Origin: Finegoldia magna
GTDB lineage: Bacteria; Bacillota; Clostridia; Tissierellales; Peptoniphilaceae
NCBI RefSeq assembly: GCF_003182075.1
Contig: NZ_QGTH01000007.1
Coordinates: 34,769-98,768 of the forward strand
Reading direction: 5' to 3'
Length of the DNA stretch: 64,000 nt
Shown: positions 24,558 to 33,467 of the stretch, one piece after another
How the letters are laid out: each line of letters opens with the position of its first letter
Position numbering within the stretch: the first letter of the stretch is position 1
The notes under the pieces: generated by a model
Databases searched by the model: none
Told to the model about the DNA's origin: nothing
Seen by the model: the letters and a program-made list of their open reading frames with translations, nothing else
Translations under genes and position numbers: made by a program

Positions 24558-26922
24558 TTGGTACTATCCTCCAAATCTCTTCTGCATATTCTTTTATAGT
24601 TCTATCCGATGAAAATTCTCCGAAATTAGCGATGTTCATCAAACTCATCATAGCCCATTTTTTCTCATCAGAATAAGTTTGTAAAATCTTTTCGTGAATT
24701 TGTTCATAATCATTGAAATCTTTTAACACAAAATATTCGTCCAATTTAAATGACGAATCTCTGTTTACAAGCGAATTGTAAATGTCCAAGAACATAAATG
24801 ATCCACTATCATTGATCAAATCGCTTAGTAAAGTATCAATAACGCGTTTAATATTTTCATCCTTATAATAATACTCAACTGGATTGTAACTGTCTCTGAT
24901 GGAATTTAATACTTCAACAGTCGCTCCAAATGGGAAGTTGTTGTCTTCACCTGCGTGATTGAAAATCTCAATGTTAGCGCCGTCGTAAGTTCCCACAGTC
25001 AACGCTCCGTTTAACATAAACTTCATGTTACCAGTTCCCGAAGCTTCTTTTCCCGCAGTCGAAATCTGCTCACTCACATCTGCTGCAGGATACACCAATT
25101 CTCCGATTGATACGTTGAAGTTTTCTAAGAACACAACCTTGATATATTTGTTAACAACATCATCATTGTTCACGAGATTTTTAACTTCATTGATGAATTT
25201 TATAATAGCCTTTGCTCTGAAATACCCCGGCGCTGCCTTCGCCCCAAATATATATGTTTGTTTTGGAATGTCGGATACTTCGTTGTTTTTGATTTTATAA
25301 TACAAATTCAAAATGTGAAAAGCATTCAACAATTGTCTCTTGTATTCATGAAGTCTCTTAACTTGTATATCAAAAATAGAGTTCTCATCTACATCGATGT
25401 TTTCATGCTCCTTAATGTATTTTTTCAGTCTGATTTTGTTGTTGAGTTTAATCTCTCTTAATCTAGCCAAAACTTTGTCATCGTCTTGGAATTTTTCAAT
25501 CTCCTTTAATTTTGTTAGATCAGTTTTCCAATCTTCTCCCAAAAGTTCTGTTATAAAATTCGTTAGCTCTGGATTTGAATAAAATAGCCAACGTCTTGGA
25601 GTAATTCCATTTGTTTTGTTGACGAATTTATCCGGATACAAATCGTGCCATGATTTTAATGTCTCGTTTTTCAGAATTTCTGTGTGGATTTTAGCAACGC
25701 CGTTAATCTTTACGGATGTTAATATTGCCAAATGAGCCATATTAACAGTATTGTCCTTCACAATTCTGAGATTATCTATCCTATCTACAGAATAATACAA
25801 TCCCACCAAATCGCTGACAAATCTCCTGTCGATTTCAGCGATAATATCCATAATTCTAGGACTCACTTCCTCTACAACATCTACACTCCATTTTTCCATT
25901 GCTTCTTGTAAAATAGTGTGGTTAGTGTAGTTGAACACATTGCTTGTAACATTCCAAGCTTGTTTCCAAGAAAGTTTTTTATCATCCATCAAAACTCTCA
26001 TCATTTCTGGGATAGCCATAACAGGATGAGTATCGTTTAATTGGATAGTATTGTATTTTGAAAAATCTTCAAAATCCTTATCATTTGGGAAATTCTTCTC
26101 GTATTTTTCGATTATATCTTGAATAGATGCGCTACTGAAAAAATACTGTTGTTTAAGCCTTAAAACTTTTCCCGGTCTTTGTATATCATTAGGATACAAA
26201 ACTCTCGTGATATCTTCTGCTCTATTTTTTTCTTTTACTGAATCGTCGTATTGAAAATTATTGAATTTTTGAAAATCAAATCCGTCATCACATTCCGCCT
26301 GCCACAACCTCAAAGTATTAACAACATGATTTTTGTAGCCTACAACTGGCATATCATAAGGAACTGCTTTTACGACTTGGTTTTTGTATCTAATGATTTT
26401 GGATTCAGATTCTACACGTCTTGACCAAGGATCCTTGTCCAATGTCCAATTATCTCCGACTTCCATCTGAAATCCGTTGTGAAAATATTGTTTAAAAAGT
26501 CCTTGGCGATATCTCACGCCATAACCTGTCAATGGATAATCCAAACTCGCTGCACTTTCCATAAAACATGCCGCAAGTCTTCCTAGACCACCATTTCCCA
26601 AAGCTGCATCTTCTTCTTGAATTTCCAAATCATTGATGTCGATGTCCAATTCTTTTAAAACTTGTGAATATTCTTCGTTCAAACCCATATTCAACAAATT
26701 ATTTCCCAAAGATCTTCCTATCAAAAATTCCGCGCTAAAATAGTAGGCATTTCGTGAATTTTTGTGTTTATCAGAAGTTTTCTTCCAATCTTCTGCCAAT
26801 TCGTTCATTATTATTTTAGAAAAAGCTATATATTTTTCTTTTTCAGTAGAAGTTTGTAAATCTTTTCCAAACATATTAAATAAGTTTTTTTCAAATTGCA
26901 ACAAAAATTCTTCCTTTTTCAT
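24544..26922 (-). CDS. glgP: Glycogen/alpha-glucan phosphorylase
   Basis: Releases glucose 1-phosphate from alpha-1,4-glucan, using pyridoxal phosphate. The 792-residue length and motifs fit the GT35 family: AEFLIGRSLGNNLLNMGL, EEDAALGNGGLGRLAACFMES, VQLNDTHP-like IQLNDTHPVMAIPE, NGITPRRWL, and the PLP-lysine segment EASGTGNMKFMLNGALTVGTYDG. No glycogen synthesis genes (glgA, glgB, glgC) are in the window. It heads the five-gene unit with the thioredoxin-like gene, corA, an unknown gene and folA. Confidence 0.95.
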   Translation of the reverse strand: MKKEEFLLQFEKNLFNMFGKDLQTSTEKEKYIAFSKIIMNELAEDWKKTSDKHKNSRNAYYFSAEFLIGRSLGNNLLNMGLNEEYSQVLKELDIDINDLEIQEEDAALGNGGLGRLAACFMESAASLDYPLTGYGVRYRQGLFKQYFHNGFQMEVGDNWTLDKDPWSRRVESESKIIRYKNQVVKAVPYDMPVVGYKNHVVNTLRLWQAECDDGFDFQKFNNFQYDDSVKEKNRAEDITRVLYPNDIQRPGKVLRLKQQYFFSSASIQDIIEKYEKNFPNDKDFEDFSKYNTIQLNDTHPVMAIPEMMRVLMDDKKLSWKQAWNVTSNVFNYTNHTILQEAMEKWSVDVVEEVSPRIMDIIAEIDRRFVSDLVGLYYSVDRIDNLRIVKDNTVNMAHLAILTSVKINGVAKIHTEILKNETLKSWHDLYPDKFVNKTNGITPRRWLFYSNPELTNFITELLGEDWKTDLTKLKEIEKFQDDDKVLARLREIKLNNKIRLKKYIKEHENIDVDENSIFDIQVKRLHEYKRQLLNAFHILNLYYKIKNNEVSDIPKQTYIFGAKAAPGYFRAKAIIKFINEVKNLVNNDDVVNKYIKVVFLENFNVSIGELVYPAADVSEQISTAGKEASGTGNMKFMLNGALTVGTYDGANIEIFNHAGEDNNFPFGATVEVLNSIRDSYNPVEYYYKDENIKRVIDTLLSDLINDSGSFMFLDIYNSLVNRDSSFKLDEYFVLKDFNDYEQIHEKILQTYSDEKKWAMMSLMNIANFGEFSSDRTIKEYAEEIWRIVPNEKI

Positions 26923-27094
26923 AAAATCCTCCTATTCTTAGCTCAACTATATTTTACCACATTTGTAAAATAGTCCTATTAAATTTGTATTGTTTTTTCT
27001 TAAAATCAACAAAAATGATACATTTTTCTATTTTATTGATATAATGATTTAGTTATAGTAATATATTAATGAGTCACAAGAAAGGACAAAAATT

Positions 27095-28147
27095 ATGCAA
27101 AAAAATATATATGTATTATATGGCGGTCCTAGTACTGAACACGAAGTAAGTATTACAAGTGCTAGAACATTAATAAATAATTTATCAAAAGAAAAATACA
27201 ATGTAAGTGCGATTTTCGTTCGCCGCGATAAAAAATTCATAATGAAAGAAAACATAACTGAAGAAATAAAATCCGACGACGAATTAGTGCTTGACACTGA
27301 GCTTTCTGTAATAGAATCTGTCAGCGATTGTATCAGTAAAATCAATCCTGAAAATACTGTAATATTTCCTGCAATTCACGGAAGTTATGGCGAAGATGGA
27401 ACAATCCAAGGTTTCATAAAAGTTTTGGATTTGCCATTTGTAGGATGTAATGTGTTGGGTTCTGCACTTTGCATGGACAAAGGATACACTAACGATATTT
27501 TCGAATTGAACAAAATTCCTCAAGCAAAATACGTCGTGCTTTGCAAAAACGATGAATACAATTTGAAGGAAATTTTCGACAAAACATCCAAGGCAGTTTA
27601 TGTAAAACCATGTAACGCTGGTTCATCTGTTGGTGTTATGAGAGCAGAAACAGAAGAAGAATTGGAACAAGCAATCCAAAACGCATTTCAATACGACAGA
27701 AGAATTTTAGTTGAAGAAGAAATCATTGGTCCTGAACTTCAGATAGCAGTTATGGGCAATGACAATCCAGTTGCATCACGTCCGGGTGTATACCAAATAC
27801 ACGATGTAGAGTTTTTCGATTACGATGCAAAATATAACGATTCAAAAACAGAAATGCTTACACCATTTCCAATGGATGAAGATTTAGAATTAAAAGCAAG
27901 ACATTTGGCAGAAAAAGTGTACAAATTAATGAGTTTGTCAGGATTTTCAAGAGTTGATATGTTCGTAAAAGACAATGAGCTTTGGGTGAATGAAATCAAC
28001 ACAGTTCCAGGACTAACTCCACATTCAATGTTTCCAGTTTTGTGGAAATGCACTAACGATATGAGTGTTTCAGAAGTATTCGACAACTTGATTGATTTGG
28101 CTGTTGAAGAATACGAAAAAAATAAAGCATATAAGTTAGAGAGGTAA
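27095..28147 (+). CDS. ddl: D-alanine--D-alanine ligase
   Basis: Makes the D-Ala-D-Ala dipeptide for peptidoglycan. The ATP-grasp protein of 350 residues shows VLYGGPSTEHEVSITSA at the N-terminus, FPAIHGSYGEDGTIQGFIKVLDLPFVGCNVLGSALCMDKGY (substrate region), KPCNAGSSVGVMRA, EEIIGPELQIAVMG and the metal site VNEINTVPGLTPHSMFP. RBS AAAGGA precedes the ATG. murF follows after 2 bp. Confidence 0.95.
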   Translation: MQKNIYVLYGGPSTEHEVSITSARTLINNLSKEKYNVSAIFVRRDKKFIMKENITEEIKSDDELVLDTELSVIESVSDCISKINPENTVIFPAIHGSYGEDGTIQGFIKVLDLPFVGCNVLGSALCMDKGYTNDIFELNKIPQAKYVVLCKNDEYNLKEIFDKTSKAVYVKPCNAGSSVGVMRAETEEELEQAIQNAFQYDRRILVEEEIIGPELQIAVMGNDNPVASRPGVYQIHDVEFFDYDAKYNDSKTEMLTPFPMDEDLELKARHLAEKVYKLMSLSGFSRVDMFVKDNELWVNEINTVPGLTPHSMFPVLWKCTNDMSVSEVFDNLIDLAVEEYEKNKAYKLER

Positions 28148-28149
28148 AT

Positions 28150-29514
28150 ATGTTAACAAGAAATTTAAAAACAATAACAGAACTTACTAACACGATTATA
28201 AATGAAAAATACCATGATGTAATGGTAAAAGGTATCTCCACAGATACAAGAACTATTCAAAAAGACAACATGTTCATCGCTCTTAGAGGAGATAATTTCG
28301 ATGGACAAAATTACATAGAGATGGCTTTTGAAAAGGGCGCATCTTGTTGTGTAGTTAACAGGGATTACAGAAACATCAACGATTATCCAGTAATCGAAGT
28401 AGATGATACAAAAGAATTTATGATGGATTTAGCTAGAGGATACATCAACAGTTTAAACTGTAAAGTAATCGCCATCACAGGATCCAATGGCAAAACAACT
28501 ACAAAAGATATAATGAGTTCTTTATTAAAAGAAAAGTACAAAGTCGTTAAAACACAAAAAAATTACAACAACGAAATCGGATTATCCAAGACGATATTTG
28601 ACATAGATGATGACACAGAAGTTGCAGTTCTTGAAATGGGAACAGAAAATTTTGGAGAAATCAGTCAACTTACTAATATCGCTCATCCTGATATCGCAAT
28701 GATTACAAACATCGGCGACAGTCATCTTTTAAATTTGAAAACAAAAGAAAATATTGCCAGAGCTAAATTCGAAATCCTTGAAGGATTAAAAGAAGACGGA
28801 ATATTTATTTTAAATAACGACGATCCAGTTCTCAGAGAAGTAAAACAAGAATACAAATTACCAGAAAAGACTATAAGTTTTGGAATAAAACCAGACAGCG
28901 ATTATAGAATGGAAATGATTAAAGCTGATGAAACAGGATCGACATTTTCAATCAACGATCACGTGTTCAACATAGAATTGTTGGGACATCATCAAATGTA
29001 CAACGCTACGATGTCAATAATAGTAGCTGAACTTATGGGATTGGATTATTCAGATGTAGCAAAAGGGCTGAAAAAAATCGAATTAACGGGAATGAGAAAC
29101 GAACTTATCCTACTAGATAAATTCCATATTTTAAACGATAGCTACAAATCAAATCCACAATCACTTACAAGTTGCTTAGAAACAGCTTACGGATTGCACG
29201 GCTATTCTAGAAAAATCGCCGTATTAGGTGATATGCTAGAACTTGGAGACAACGAAATAACTCTTCACAAAAATATCGGAAAATCAATCAATCCCGAAAA
29301 AATCGACTACGTATTGGCAACTGGACCATTAGCAGAAAACATAATCAAAGGAGCACGTACAAACTTTGCAGAAGATAAAGTGTTCTACTTTGAAACAAAA
29401 GAAGAATTGCTAGAAAAATTGCAAGAATTAATCGTGGACAACACATTGATTTTAGTAAAAGCATCTCATGCAATGCAATTCGATAAATTAGTCGAACAAA
29501 TAAAAGAAATTTAA
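28150..29514 (+). CDS. murF: UDP-MurNAc-tripeptide--D-Ala-D-Ala ligase MurF
   Basis: Adds the D-Ala-D-Ala made by Ddl to the UDP-MurNAc tripeptide, the last cytoplasmic step of the peptidoglycan precursor. The three Mur ligase domains are visible: N-terminal substrate domain (GISTDTRTIQKDNMFIALRG), central ATPase (ITGSNGKTTTKDIMSSLL, NYNNEIGLSKT, EMGTENFGEI) and C-terminal domain with DSYKSNPQSL and VLGDMLELGD. Length 454 is normal. It is co-transcribed with ddl, which makes one of its substrates. Confidence 0.95.
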   Translation: MLTRNLKTITELTNTIINEKYHDVMVKGISTDTRTIQKDNMFIALRGDNFDGQNYIEMAFEKGASCCVVNRDYRNINDYPVIEVDDTKEFMMDLARGYINSLNCKVIAITGSNGKTTTKDIMSSLLKEKYKVVKTQKNYNNEIGLSKTIFDIDDDTEVAVLEMGTENFGEISQLTNIAHPDIAMITNIGDSHLLNLKTKENIARAKFEILEGLKEDGIFILNNDDPVLREVKQEYKLPEKTISFGIKPDSDYRMEMIKADETGSTFSINDHVFNIELLGHHQMYNATMSIIVAELMGLDYSDVAKGLKKIELTGMRNELILLDKFHILNDSYKSNPQSLTSCLETAYGLHGYSRKIAVLGDMLELGDNEITLHKNIGKSINPEKIDYVLATGPLAENIIKGARTNFAEDKVFYFETKEELLEKLQELIVDNTLILVKASHAMQFDKLVEQIKEI

Positions 29515-29541
29515 CATCAAAATATTAAATAATATCAAAAC

Positions 29542-29579
29542 AACAAGCCCTTATGTACAAAAGTGCATAAGGGCTTGTT
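29542..29579. terminator. Bidirectional terminator between murF and the VTT gene
   Basis: Perfect 14-bp stem AACAAGCCCTTATG / CATAAGGGCTTGTT with a 10-base loop, T-rich on the right. Serves murF (rightward) and the leftward VTT gene that ends at 29606. Confidence 0.85.
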
Positions 29580-29605
29580 TATTTCTAGGAAAGTTTGAGG
29601 CTTTC

Positions 29606-30289
29606 TTATATGTTTTTCTTTGCTTGTTTATCGTTATAAATTCTCTTCATCAACATTCCAAGTGCAAACACTCCGAATAAAATAATAAGTCCTTTTACCC
29701 ATGTAGATGGATTTGTCGATTTACTTGCTGCATAAGAATAAATCAAAGTCGCTGGAAGTTGACCAATTCCTGTCGCGATGAAAAATTCCCAAAATCCCAT
29801 CGGAGTCAATCCCGCTGCATAACTTATCGGATCAAATGGAACAAATGGCAATAATCTTGCAACCAAAATAGCGTTCTTGCCATATTTGTCGAAGAATCCT
29901 TCTACTTCCTTCAATGCTCCTTTTGTGGCAAATTTTTCTGCAATATCTCTTCCCAAAAATCTCGCAATACCAAAACAAAGCGCCGCTCCAGCCATTGCAG
30001 ATGTCCAAGATAATATACTTCCTCTAACCCATCCCCAAATAGCTGCATTAGAAAATGTAATGAAGAAAGCTGGAATTGGCGCTGCAATTGATTGAAGAAT
30101 CATCATCAAGAATGAAATTATAACCGCAGTCTTTCCGAACGATCTGATGTACGCTTTTACACTTTCAAGATCTTTAAAAGCTTTTGACATGTTCGTTACG
30201 CCTTCTCTGAGTGGTTTGATAAATACAAACGCAAGAACTACAATGAGAATTACGACAAATTTTTTAATATGTTTATTTTCTAATTTCAA
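29606..30289 (-). CDS. TVP38/TMEM64 (VTT-domain) membrane protein
   Basis: A 227-residue membrane protein with an N-terminal segment and a VTT domain: QSIAAPIPAFFITFSNAAIWGW, SAMAGAALCFGIARFLGRD, YGKNAILVARLLPFVPFDPISYAAGL and FFIATGIGQLPATLIYSY. Characterised VTT/DedA proteins move lipids between membrane leaflets. It is very close in sequence to the C-terminal half of the protein at 53224-54408, so the two are paralogues. Start TTG with AAGGAGG upstream. Single-gene unit. Confidence 0.85.
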   Translation of the reverse strand: MKLENKHIKKFVVILIVVLAFVFIKPLREGVTNMSKAFKDLESVKAYIRSFGKTAVIISFLMMILQSIAAPIPAFFITFSNAAIWGWVRGSILSWTSAMAGAALCFGIARFLGRDIAEKFATKGALKEVEGFFDKYGKNAILVARLLPFVPFDPISYAAGLTPMGFWEFFIATGIGQLPATLIYSYAASKSTNPSTWVKGLIILFGVFALGMLMKRIYNDKQAKKNI

Positions 30290-30321
30290 AATAATCCCTC
30301 CTTATATTCATTATATCAGAT

Positions 30322-30362
30322 AAAAAAATAAACACTTATTGAAATATTCTATAAGTGTTTAT
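30322..30362 (-). terminator. Terminator of the DAACS symporter gene
   Basis: Leftward 12-bp stem ATAAACACTTAT / ATAAGTGTTTAT followed by seven T residues, just after the stop at 30376. Confidence 0.8.
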
Positions 30363-30375
30363 CGTTTATTATAAT

Positions 30376-31641
30376 TTACGAATTAAATTTTTCTCTATCA
30401 AAATATTCTTCACCTGAACTATTAGCGACGATAACTGTACACACGGCATCTCCTGTGATATTTATCGCTGTTCTAATCATATCCAAAATTCTGTCTATTC
30501 CCATTATCATTGCAATCGCAGATATTGGAAGTCCGATTGAATTAAATACCATGGATAAAGTTATCAATCCAACAGATGGAATTCCCGCAGTACCTACTGA
30601 TGCAAGTGTCGCTGCAGCAATTACTGTCAAGAAATTTTGTGGTGTCAATTGCATTCCGTAAGCGTTCGCTGCAAATACTACTGCAACTCCTTGCATAATT
30701 GCTGTTCCGTCCATGTTGATAGTTGCTCCAAGTGGAATAGTAAATGAAGAAATTTTCCTGCTAACTCCAAGTTCTTCCAATTTGTTGATGTTCATTGGCA
30801 CTGTTGCATTTGAAGATGATGTGGAGAACGCAAATCCCAAAACTGGGAAGAATTTCTTCAAGAATTTGAATGGATTTGCTTTTGCAAAAATAGTCAATAA
30901 AACCATATAAACTAAGAAAAGTTGCAATATCAATCCTAAAACTACTGTGAGCATGTATTTTAACATAGAGAATATTGCAGATAATCCTAAAGTTGCAAAC
31001 GTCTTTGTGATAAGAGCAAATACACCTATTGGTGCAAACTTCATGACAATCATAGTCATATCCATCATTATGTCGTTGAATTCTTCGAAAATATTTGCTA
31101 CGTTGTGTGCTTTTTCTCCCAAATTCGCCAAAATAATTCCAACTAACAATGCGAAGAAAATTATTTGCAACATATTTCCTTCAGCCATAGCTTGAATTGG
31201 ATTTGTAGGAATCAAATTGAGCACAGTATCTTTTATTGAAACTGCCTTCGCAGGGTCTGCTTGGACAGCCTGGCTCACTTTGCTAAGATCAATTCCAACT
31301 CCAGGCTTTATAAATGATGCCAATAATAGCGCCAAAGTTATCGCCAAAGCCGTAGTGAACAAATAAAACACAAGTGTTTTGACTCCGATTTTTCCTAATT
31401 TTTTAGTATCCCCCATGCTCATCGCACCAGTTACTAATGAGAAAAACACCAATGGAACAACGAGCATTTGCATTAATCTGATAAATCCTTGCCCCAATAC
31501 GTCGAATATTCCATTAACTAAAATGGTATCTTTTATATATGATGAAGGGACAAATAGATTAAAAACTATTCCTACCAACAACCCCAGAAATAATCCAATG
31601 AATATTTGAGTTGTCAGTCCTCTTTTTTTCTTTTTTTTCAT
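30376..31641 (-). CDS. Dicarboxylate/amino acid:cation symporter (DAACS family)
   Basis: A 421-residue transporter of the GltP/DctA/SstT family with eight membrane segments and two hairpins. Family markers are LVVPLVFFSLVTGAMSMGDTKKLGKIG, FSTSSSNATVPMNI (the serine-rich hairpin), PLGATINMDGTAIMQG (the NMDGT motif), GIPSVGLITL and GIDRILDMIRTAINITGDAV (substrate and Na+ site). Substrate is probably glutamate, aspartate, serine/threonine or a C4 acid. An ATG six bases upstream (31647) lies very close to the AAAGGA RBS, so the second ATG is preferred. Confidence 0.88.
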   Translation of the reverse strand: MKKKKKRGLTTQIFIGLFLGLLVGIVFNLFVPSSYIKDTILVNGIFDVLGQGFIRLMQMLVVPLVFFSLVTGAMSMGDTKKLGKIGVKTLVFYLFTTALAITLALLLASFIKPGVGIDLSKVSQAVQADPAKAVSIKDTVLNLIPTNPIQAMAEGNMLQIIFFALLVGIILANLGEKAHNVANIFEEFNDIMMDMTMIVMKFAPIGVFALITKTFATLGLSAIFSMLKYMLTVVLGLILQLFLVYMVLLTIFAKANPFKFLKKFFPVLGFAFSTSSSNATVPMNINKLEELGVSRKISSFTIPLGATINMDGTAIMQGVAVVFAANAYGMQLTPQNFLTVIAAATLASVGTAGIPSVGLITLSMVFNSIGLPISAIAMIMGIDRILDMIRTAINITGDAVCTVIVANSSGEEYFDREKFNS

Positions 31642-31677
31642 AAACATCTTTCCTTTTTTATAAATTCATTTTTAAAA

Positions 31678-32523
31678 TTATAAATTATTTTTTTCGATAT
31701 ATTTTTGAAGAGAAGTTTGCCAATCTGTGAATTTGTAAATTTGAGAAGTGTTCAATAAGAAGTTTTCCAAAGCTGTAAAATCTGGTCTGTGACCTTCTAT
31801 TCTCAAGTTTTCATCTTCGATAACTTCTGCATCAATTCCTTTTATCTTCAAAATTTCTTCTGCAAAATCTTTTCTACTAGCGACTCCTTCACATGATGCA
31901 TGATAAATTCCGTAATCGTACGTATCCATTAATTTCACGATAAATTCTGCTAATTGATATGCGCTTGTCGGAGAAGAATATTGCGCTTTAGGAACGTAAA
32001 CTTTTCCTGTTTCTTGCGCTTCTTTTATAATATCTTCAACCCTGTGATTTACCGGAGAGAATAACCAACTTGTTCTCAAAATAAAATGTTTCACACTGAA
32101 TTCCCTTACGAAATTTTCTCCCATCAATTTGCTTTTTCCATACATTGTCGTAGGATGTGGAGTGTCGTATTCTCTGTATGCACTTCTGGATTGTCCACTG
32201 AACACATCGTCTGCTGACATGTGAATTATTTTTGCATCCACAGTGTTCGCTGCAACCGCCATGTTTCTTGCACCCAACGCATTTACCCTGAAAGCTTCGT
32301 CTGGGTTTTCTTGGCAAGCTACAGGGTCTGTAAGCGCAGAACAATTTATGATTATATTCGGTCTATTTCTTCTGGCAAATATTGAAGTTTCATCGGAATT
32401 TACAATGTCTACAATGTATTTATCCGTTGCTAAGACTTCGTCTTCCAAAGGATCCAAATATTTCTGTAATACTTTCCCGATTTTTCCATCTGCTCCACTT
32501 ATCCAAATTCTATTTCTAGTCAT
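31678..32523 (-). CDS. RmlD-like NAD(P)-dependent sugar-nucleotide reductase
   Basis: An extended short-chain dehydrogenase of 281 residues: nucleotide loop WISGADGKIGKVLQKYL, MSADDVFSG, and catalytic YxxxK in TTMYGKSKLMGE. It resembles dTDP-4-dehydrorhamnose reductase (RmlD), but the other rhamnose genes (rmlA, B, C) are not present. It may act on another nucleotide sugar or be a stand-alone relative. It lies 9 bp downstream of exonuclease III. Confidence 0.75.
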   Translation of the reverse strand: MTRNRIWISGADGKIGKVLQKYLDPLEDEVLATDKYIVDIVNSDETSIFARRNRPNIIINCSALTDPVACQENPDEAFRVNALGARNMAVAANTVDAKIIHMSADDVFSGQSRSAYREYDTPHPTTMYGKSKLMGENFVREFSVKHFILRTSWLFSPVNHRVEDIIKEAQETGKVYVPKAQYSSPTSAYQLAEFIVKLMDTYDYGIYHASCEGVASRKDFAEEILKIKGIDAEVIEDENLRIEGHRPDFTALENFLLNTSQIYKFTDWQTSLQKYIEKNNL

Positions 32524-32532
32524 AATATCTCC

Positions 32533-33294
32533 TTAAAAATTAATCTCCAATTCAACTGGACAATGGTCTGAGCCCATTATGCTTTGGTGAATTTTCGCAT
32601 CCACAAGATTGTCCTTCAAATCATCACTTACTATAAAATAATCAATTCTCCAGCCAGCATTTCTTTCTCTCGCTTTTGCAAAGTAGGACCAATAAGAATA
32701 TTCATCTGTTTTATCTGGATAAAAATATCTGAAAGTGTCGACATATCCATCATTTAATAAAAGTGACATTTTATTTCTTTCTTCGTCAGTAAATCCTGCA
32801 GAACGTCTATTCGATTGTGGATTTTTCAAATCAATTTCATTGTGGGCTACATTCAAATCCCCGCACACAATTACAGGTTTTTTATCTCTTAAAATATTCA
32901 AATAATTGTGGAATTCATCTTCCCACACCATTCTATAATCCAAGCGTTCTAATTTTTGTTTGGAGTTCGGAGTGTAGACATTTACCAAGAAAAAGTCCTC
33001 ATATTCGCAAGTAATCACACGACCTTCAGTGTCGTGTTCATCAATTCCAATCCCAAAACTTACTCCAATCGGCTCAACTTTTGTGTAAACCAAAGTTCCA
33101 GAATAACCAGCCTTGTTAGCTGAATAGGAATATCTGTGATAACCTTCAAATTCCATTTCTTCAGTCATTTGATTTTCTTTCATTTTTATTTCTTGTAAAC
33201 AAAAAATATCCGCATTCAAATTATCAAATGCTTCCTTAAATCCTTTTTTCATAACGGCTCTGTATCCGTTAACATTCCATGATATTAATTTCAT
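32533..33294 (-). CDS. xth: Exodeoxyribonuclease III (AP endonuclease)
   Basis: Exo III/APE1-type enzyme of 253 residues for base-excision repair. Catalytic motifs are SWNVNGYRAV, CLQEIKMKENQ (metal Glu), GYSGTLVYTK, CGDLNVAHNEIDL (Asp/Asn), GWRIDYFIVSD and SDHCPVELEI (the final Asp-His). It is followed by the RmlD-like gene in the same leftward unit. Confidence 0.93.
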   Translation of the reverse strand: MKLISWNVNGYRAVMKKGFKEAFDNLNADIFCLQEIKMKENQMTEEMEFEGYHRYSYSANKAGYSGTLVYTKVEPIGVSFGIGIDEHDTEGRVITCEYEDFFLVNVYTPNSKQKLERLDYRMVWEDEFHNYLNILRDKKPVIVCGDLNVAHNEIDLKNPQSNRRSAGFTDEERNKMSLLLNDGYVDTFRYFYPDKTDEYSYWSYFAKARERNAGWRIDYFIVSDDLKDNLVDAKIHQSIMGSDHCPVELEINF

Positions 33295-33412
33295 ATTCTC
33301 ACCTCTTATTTGTTATTTATTATATCATATACAGTTTTAAAAACTGATATTTGTGAATGTAGCTAACAATTATTTATACCCAAATAAACGAAATTTTAAT
33401 AAATTTGTGATT

Positions 33413-33440
33413 TTGTTAAGTTTTCGCAATTTGATATAAT
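33413..33440 (+). promoter_or_regulatory. Promoter of the M16 peptidase gene
   Basis: TTGTTA (33413-33418), 16-bp spacer, TATAAT (33435-33440), followed by AAAAAAGGAG and the ATG at 33468. Confidence 0.6.
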
Positions 33441-33467
33441 ATATTAAAAAGAAAAAAGGAGATTTTT

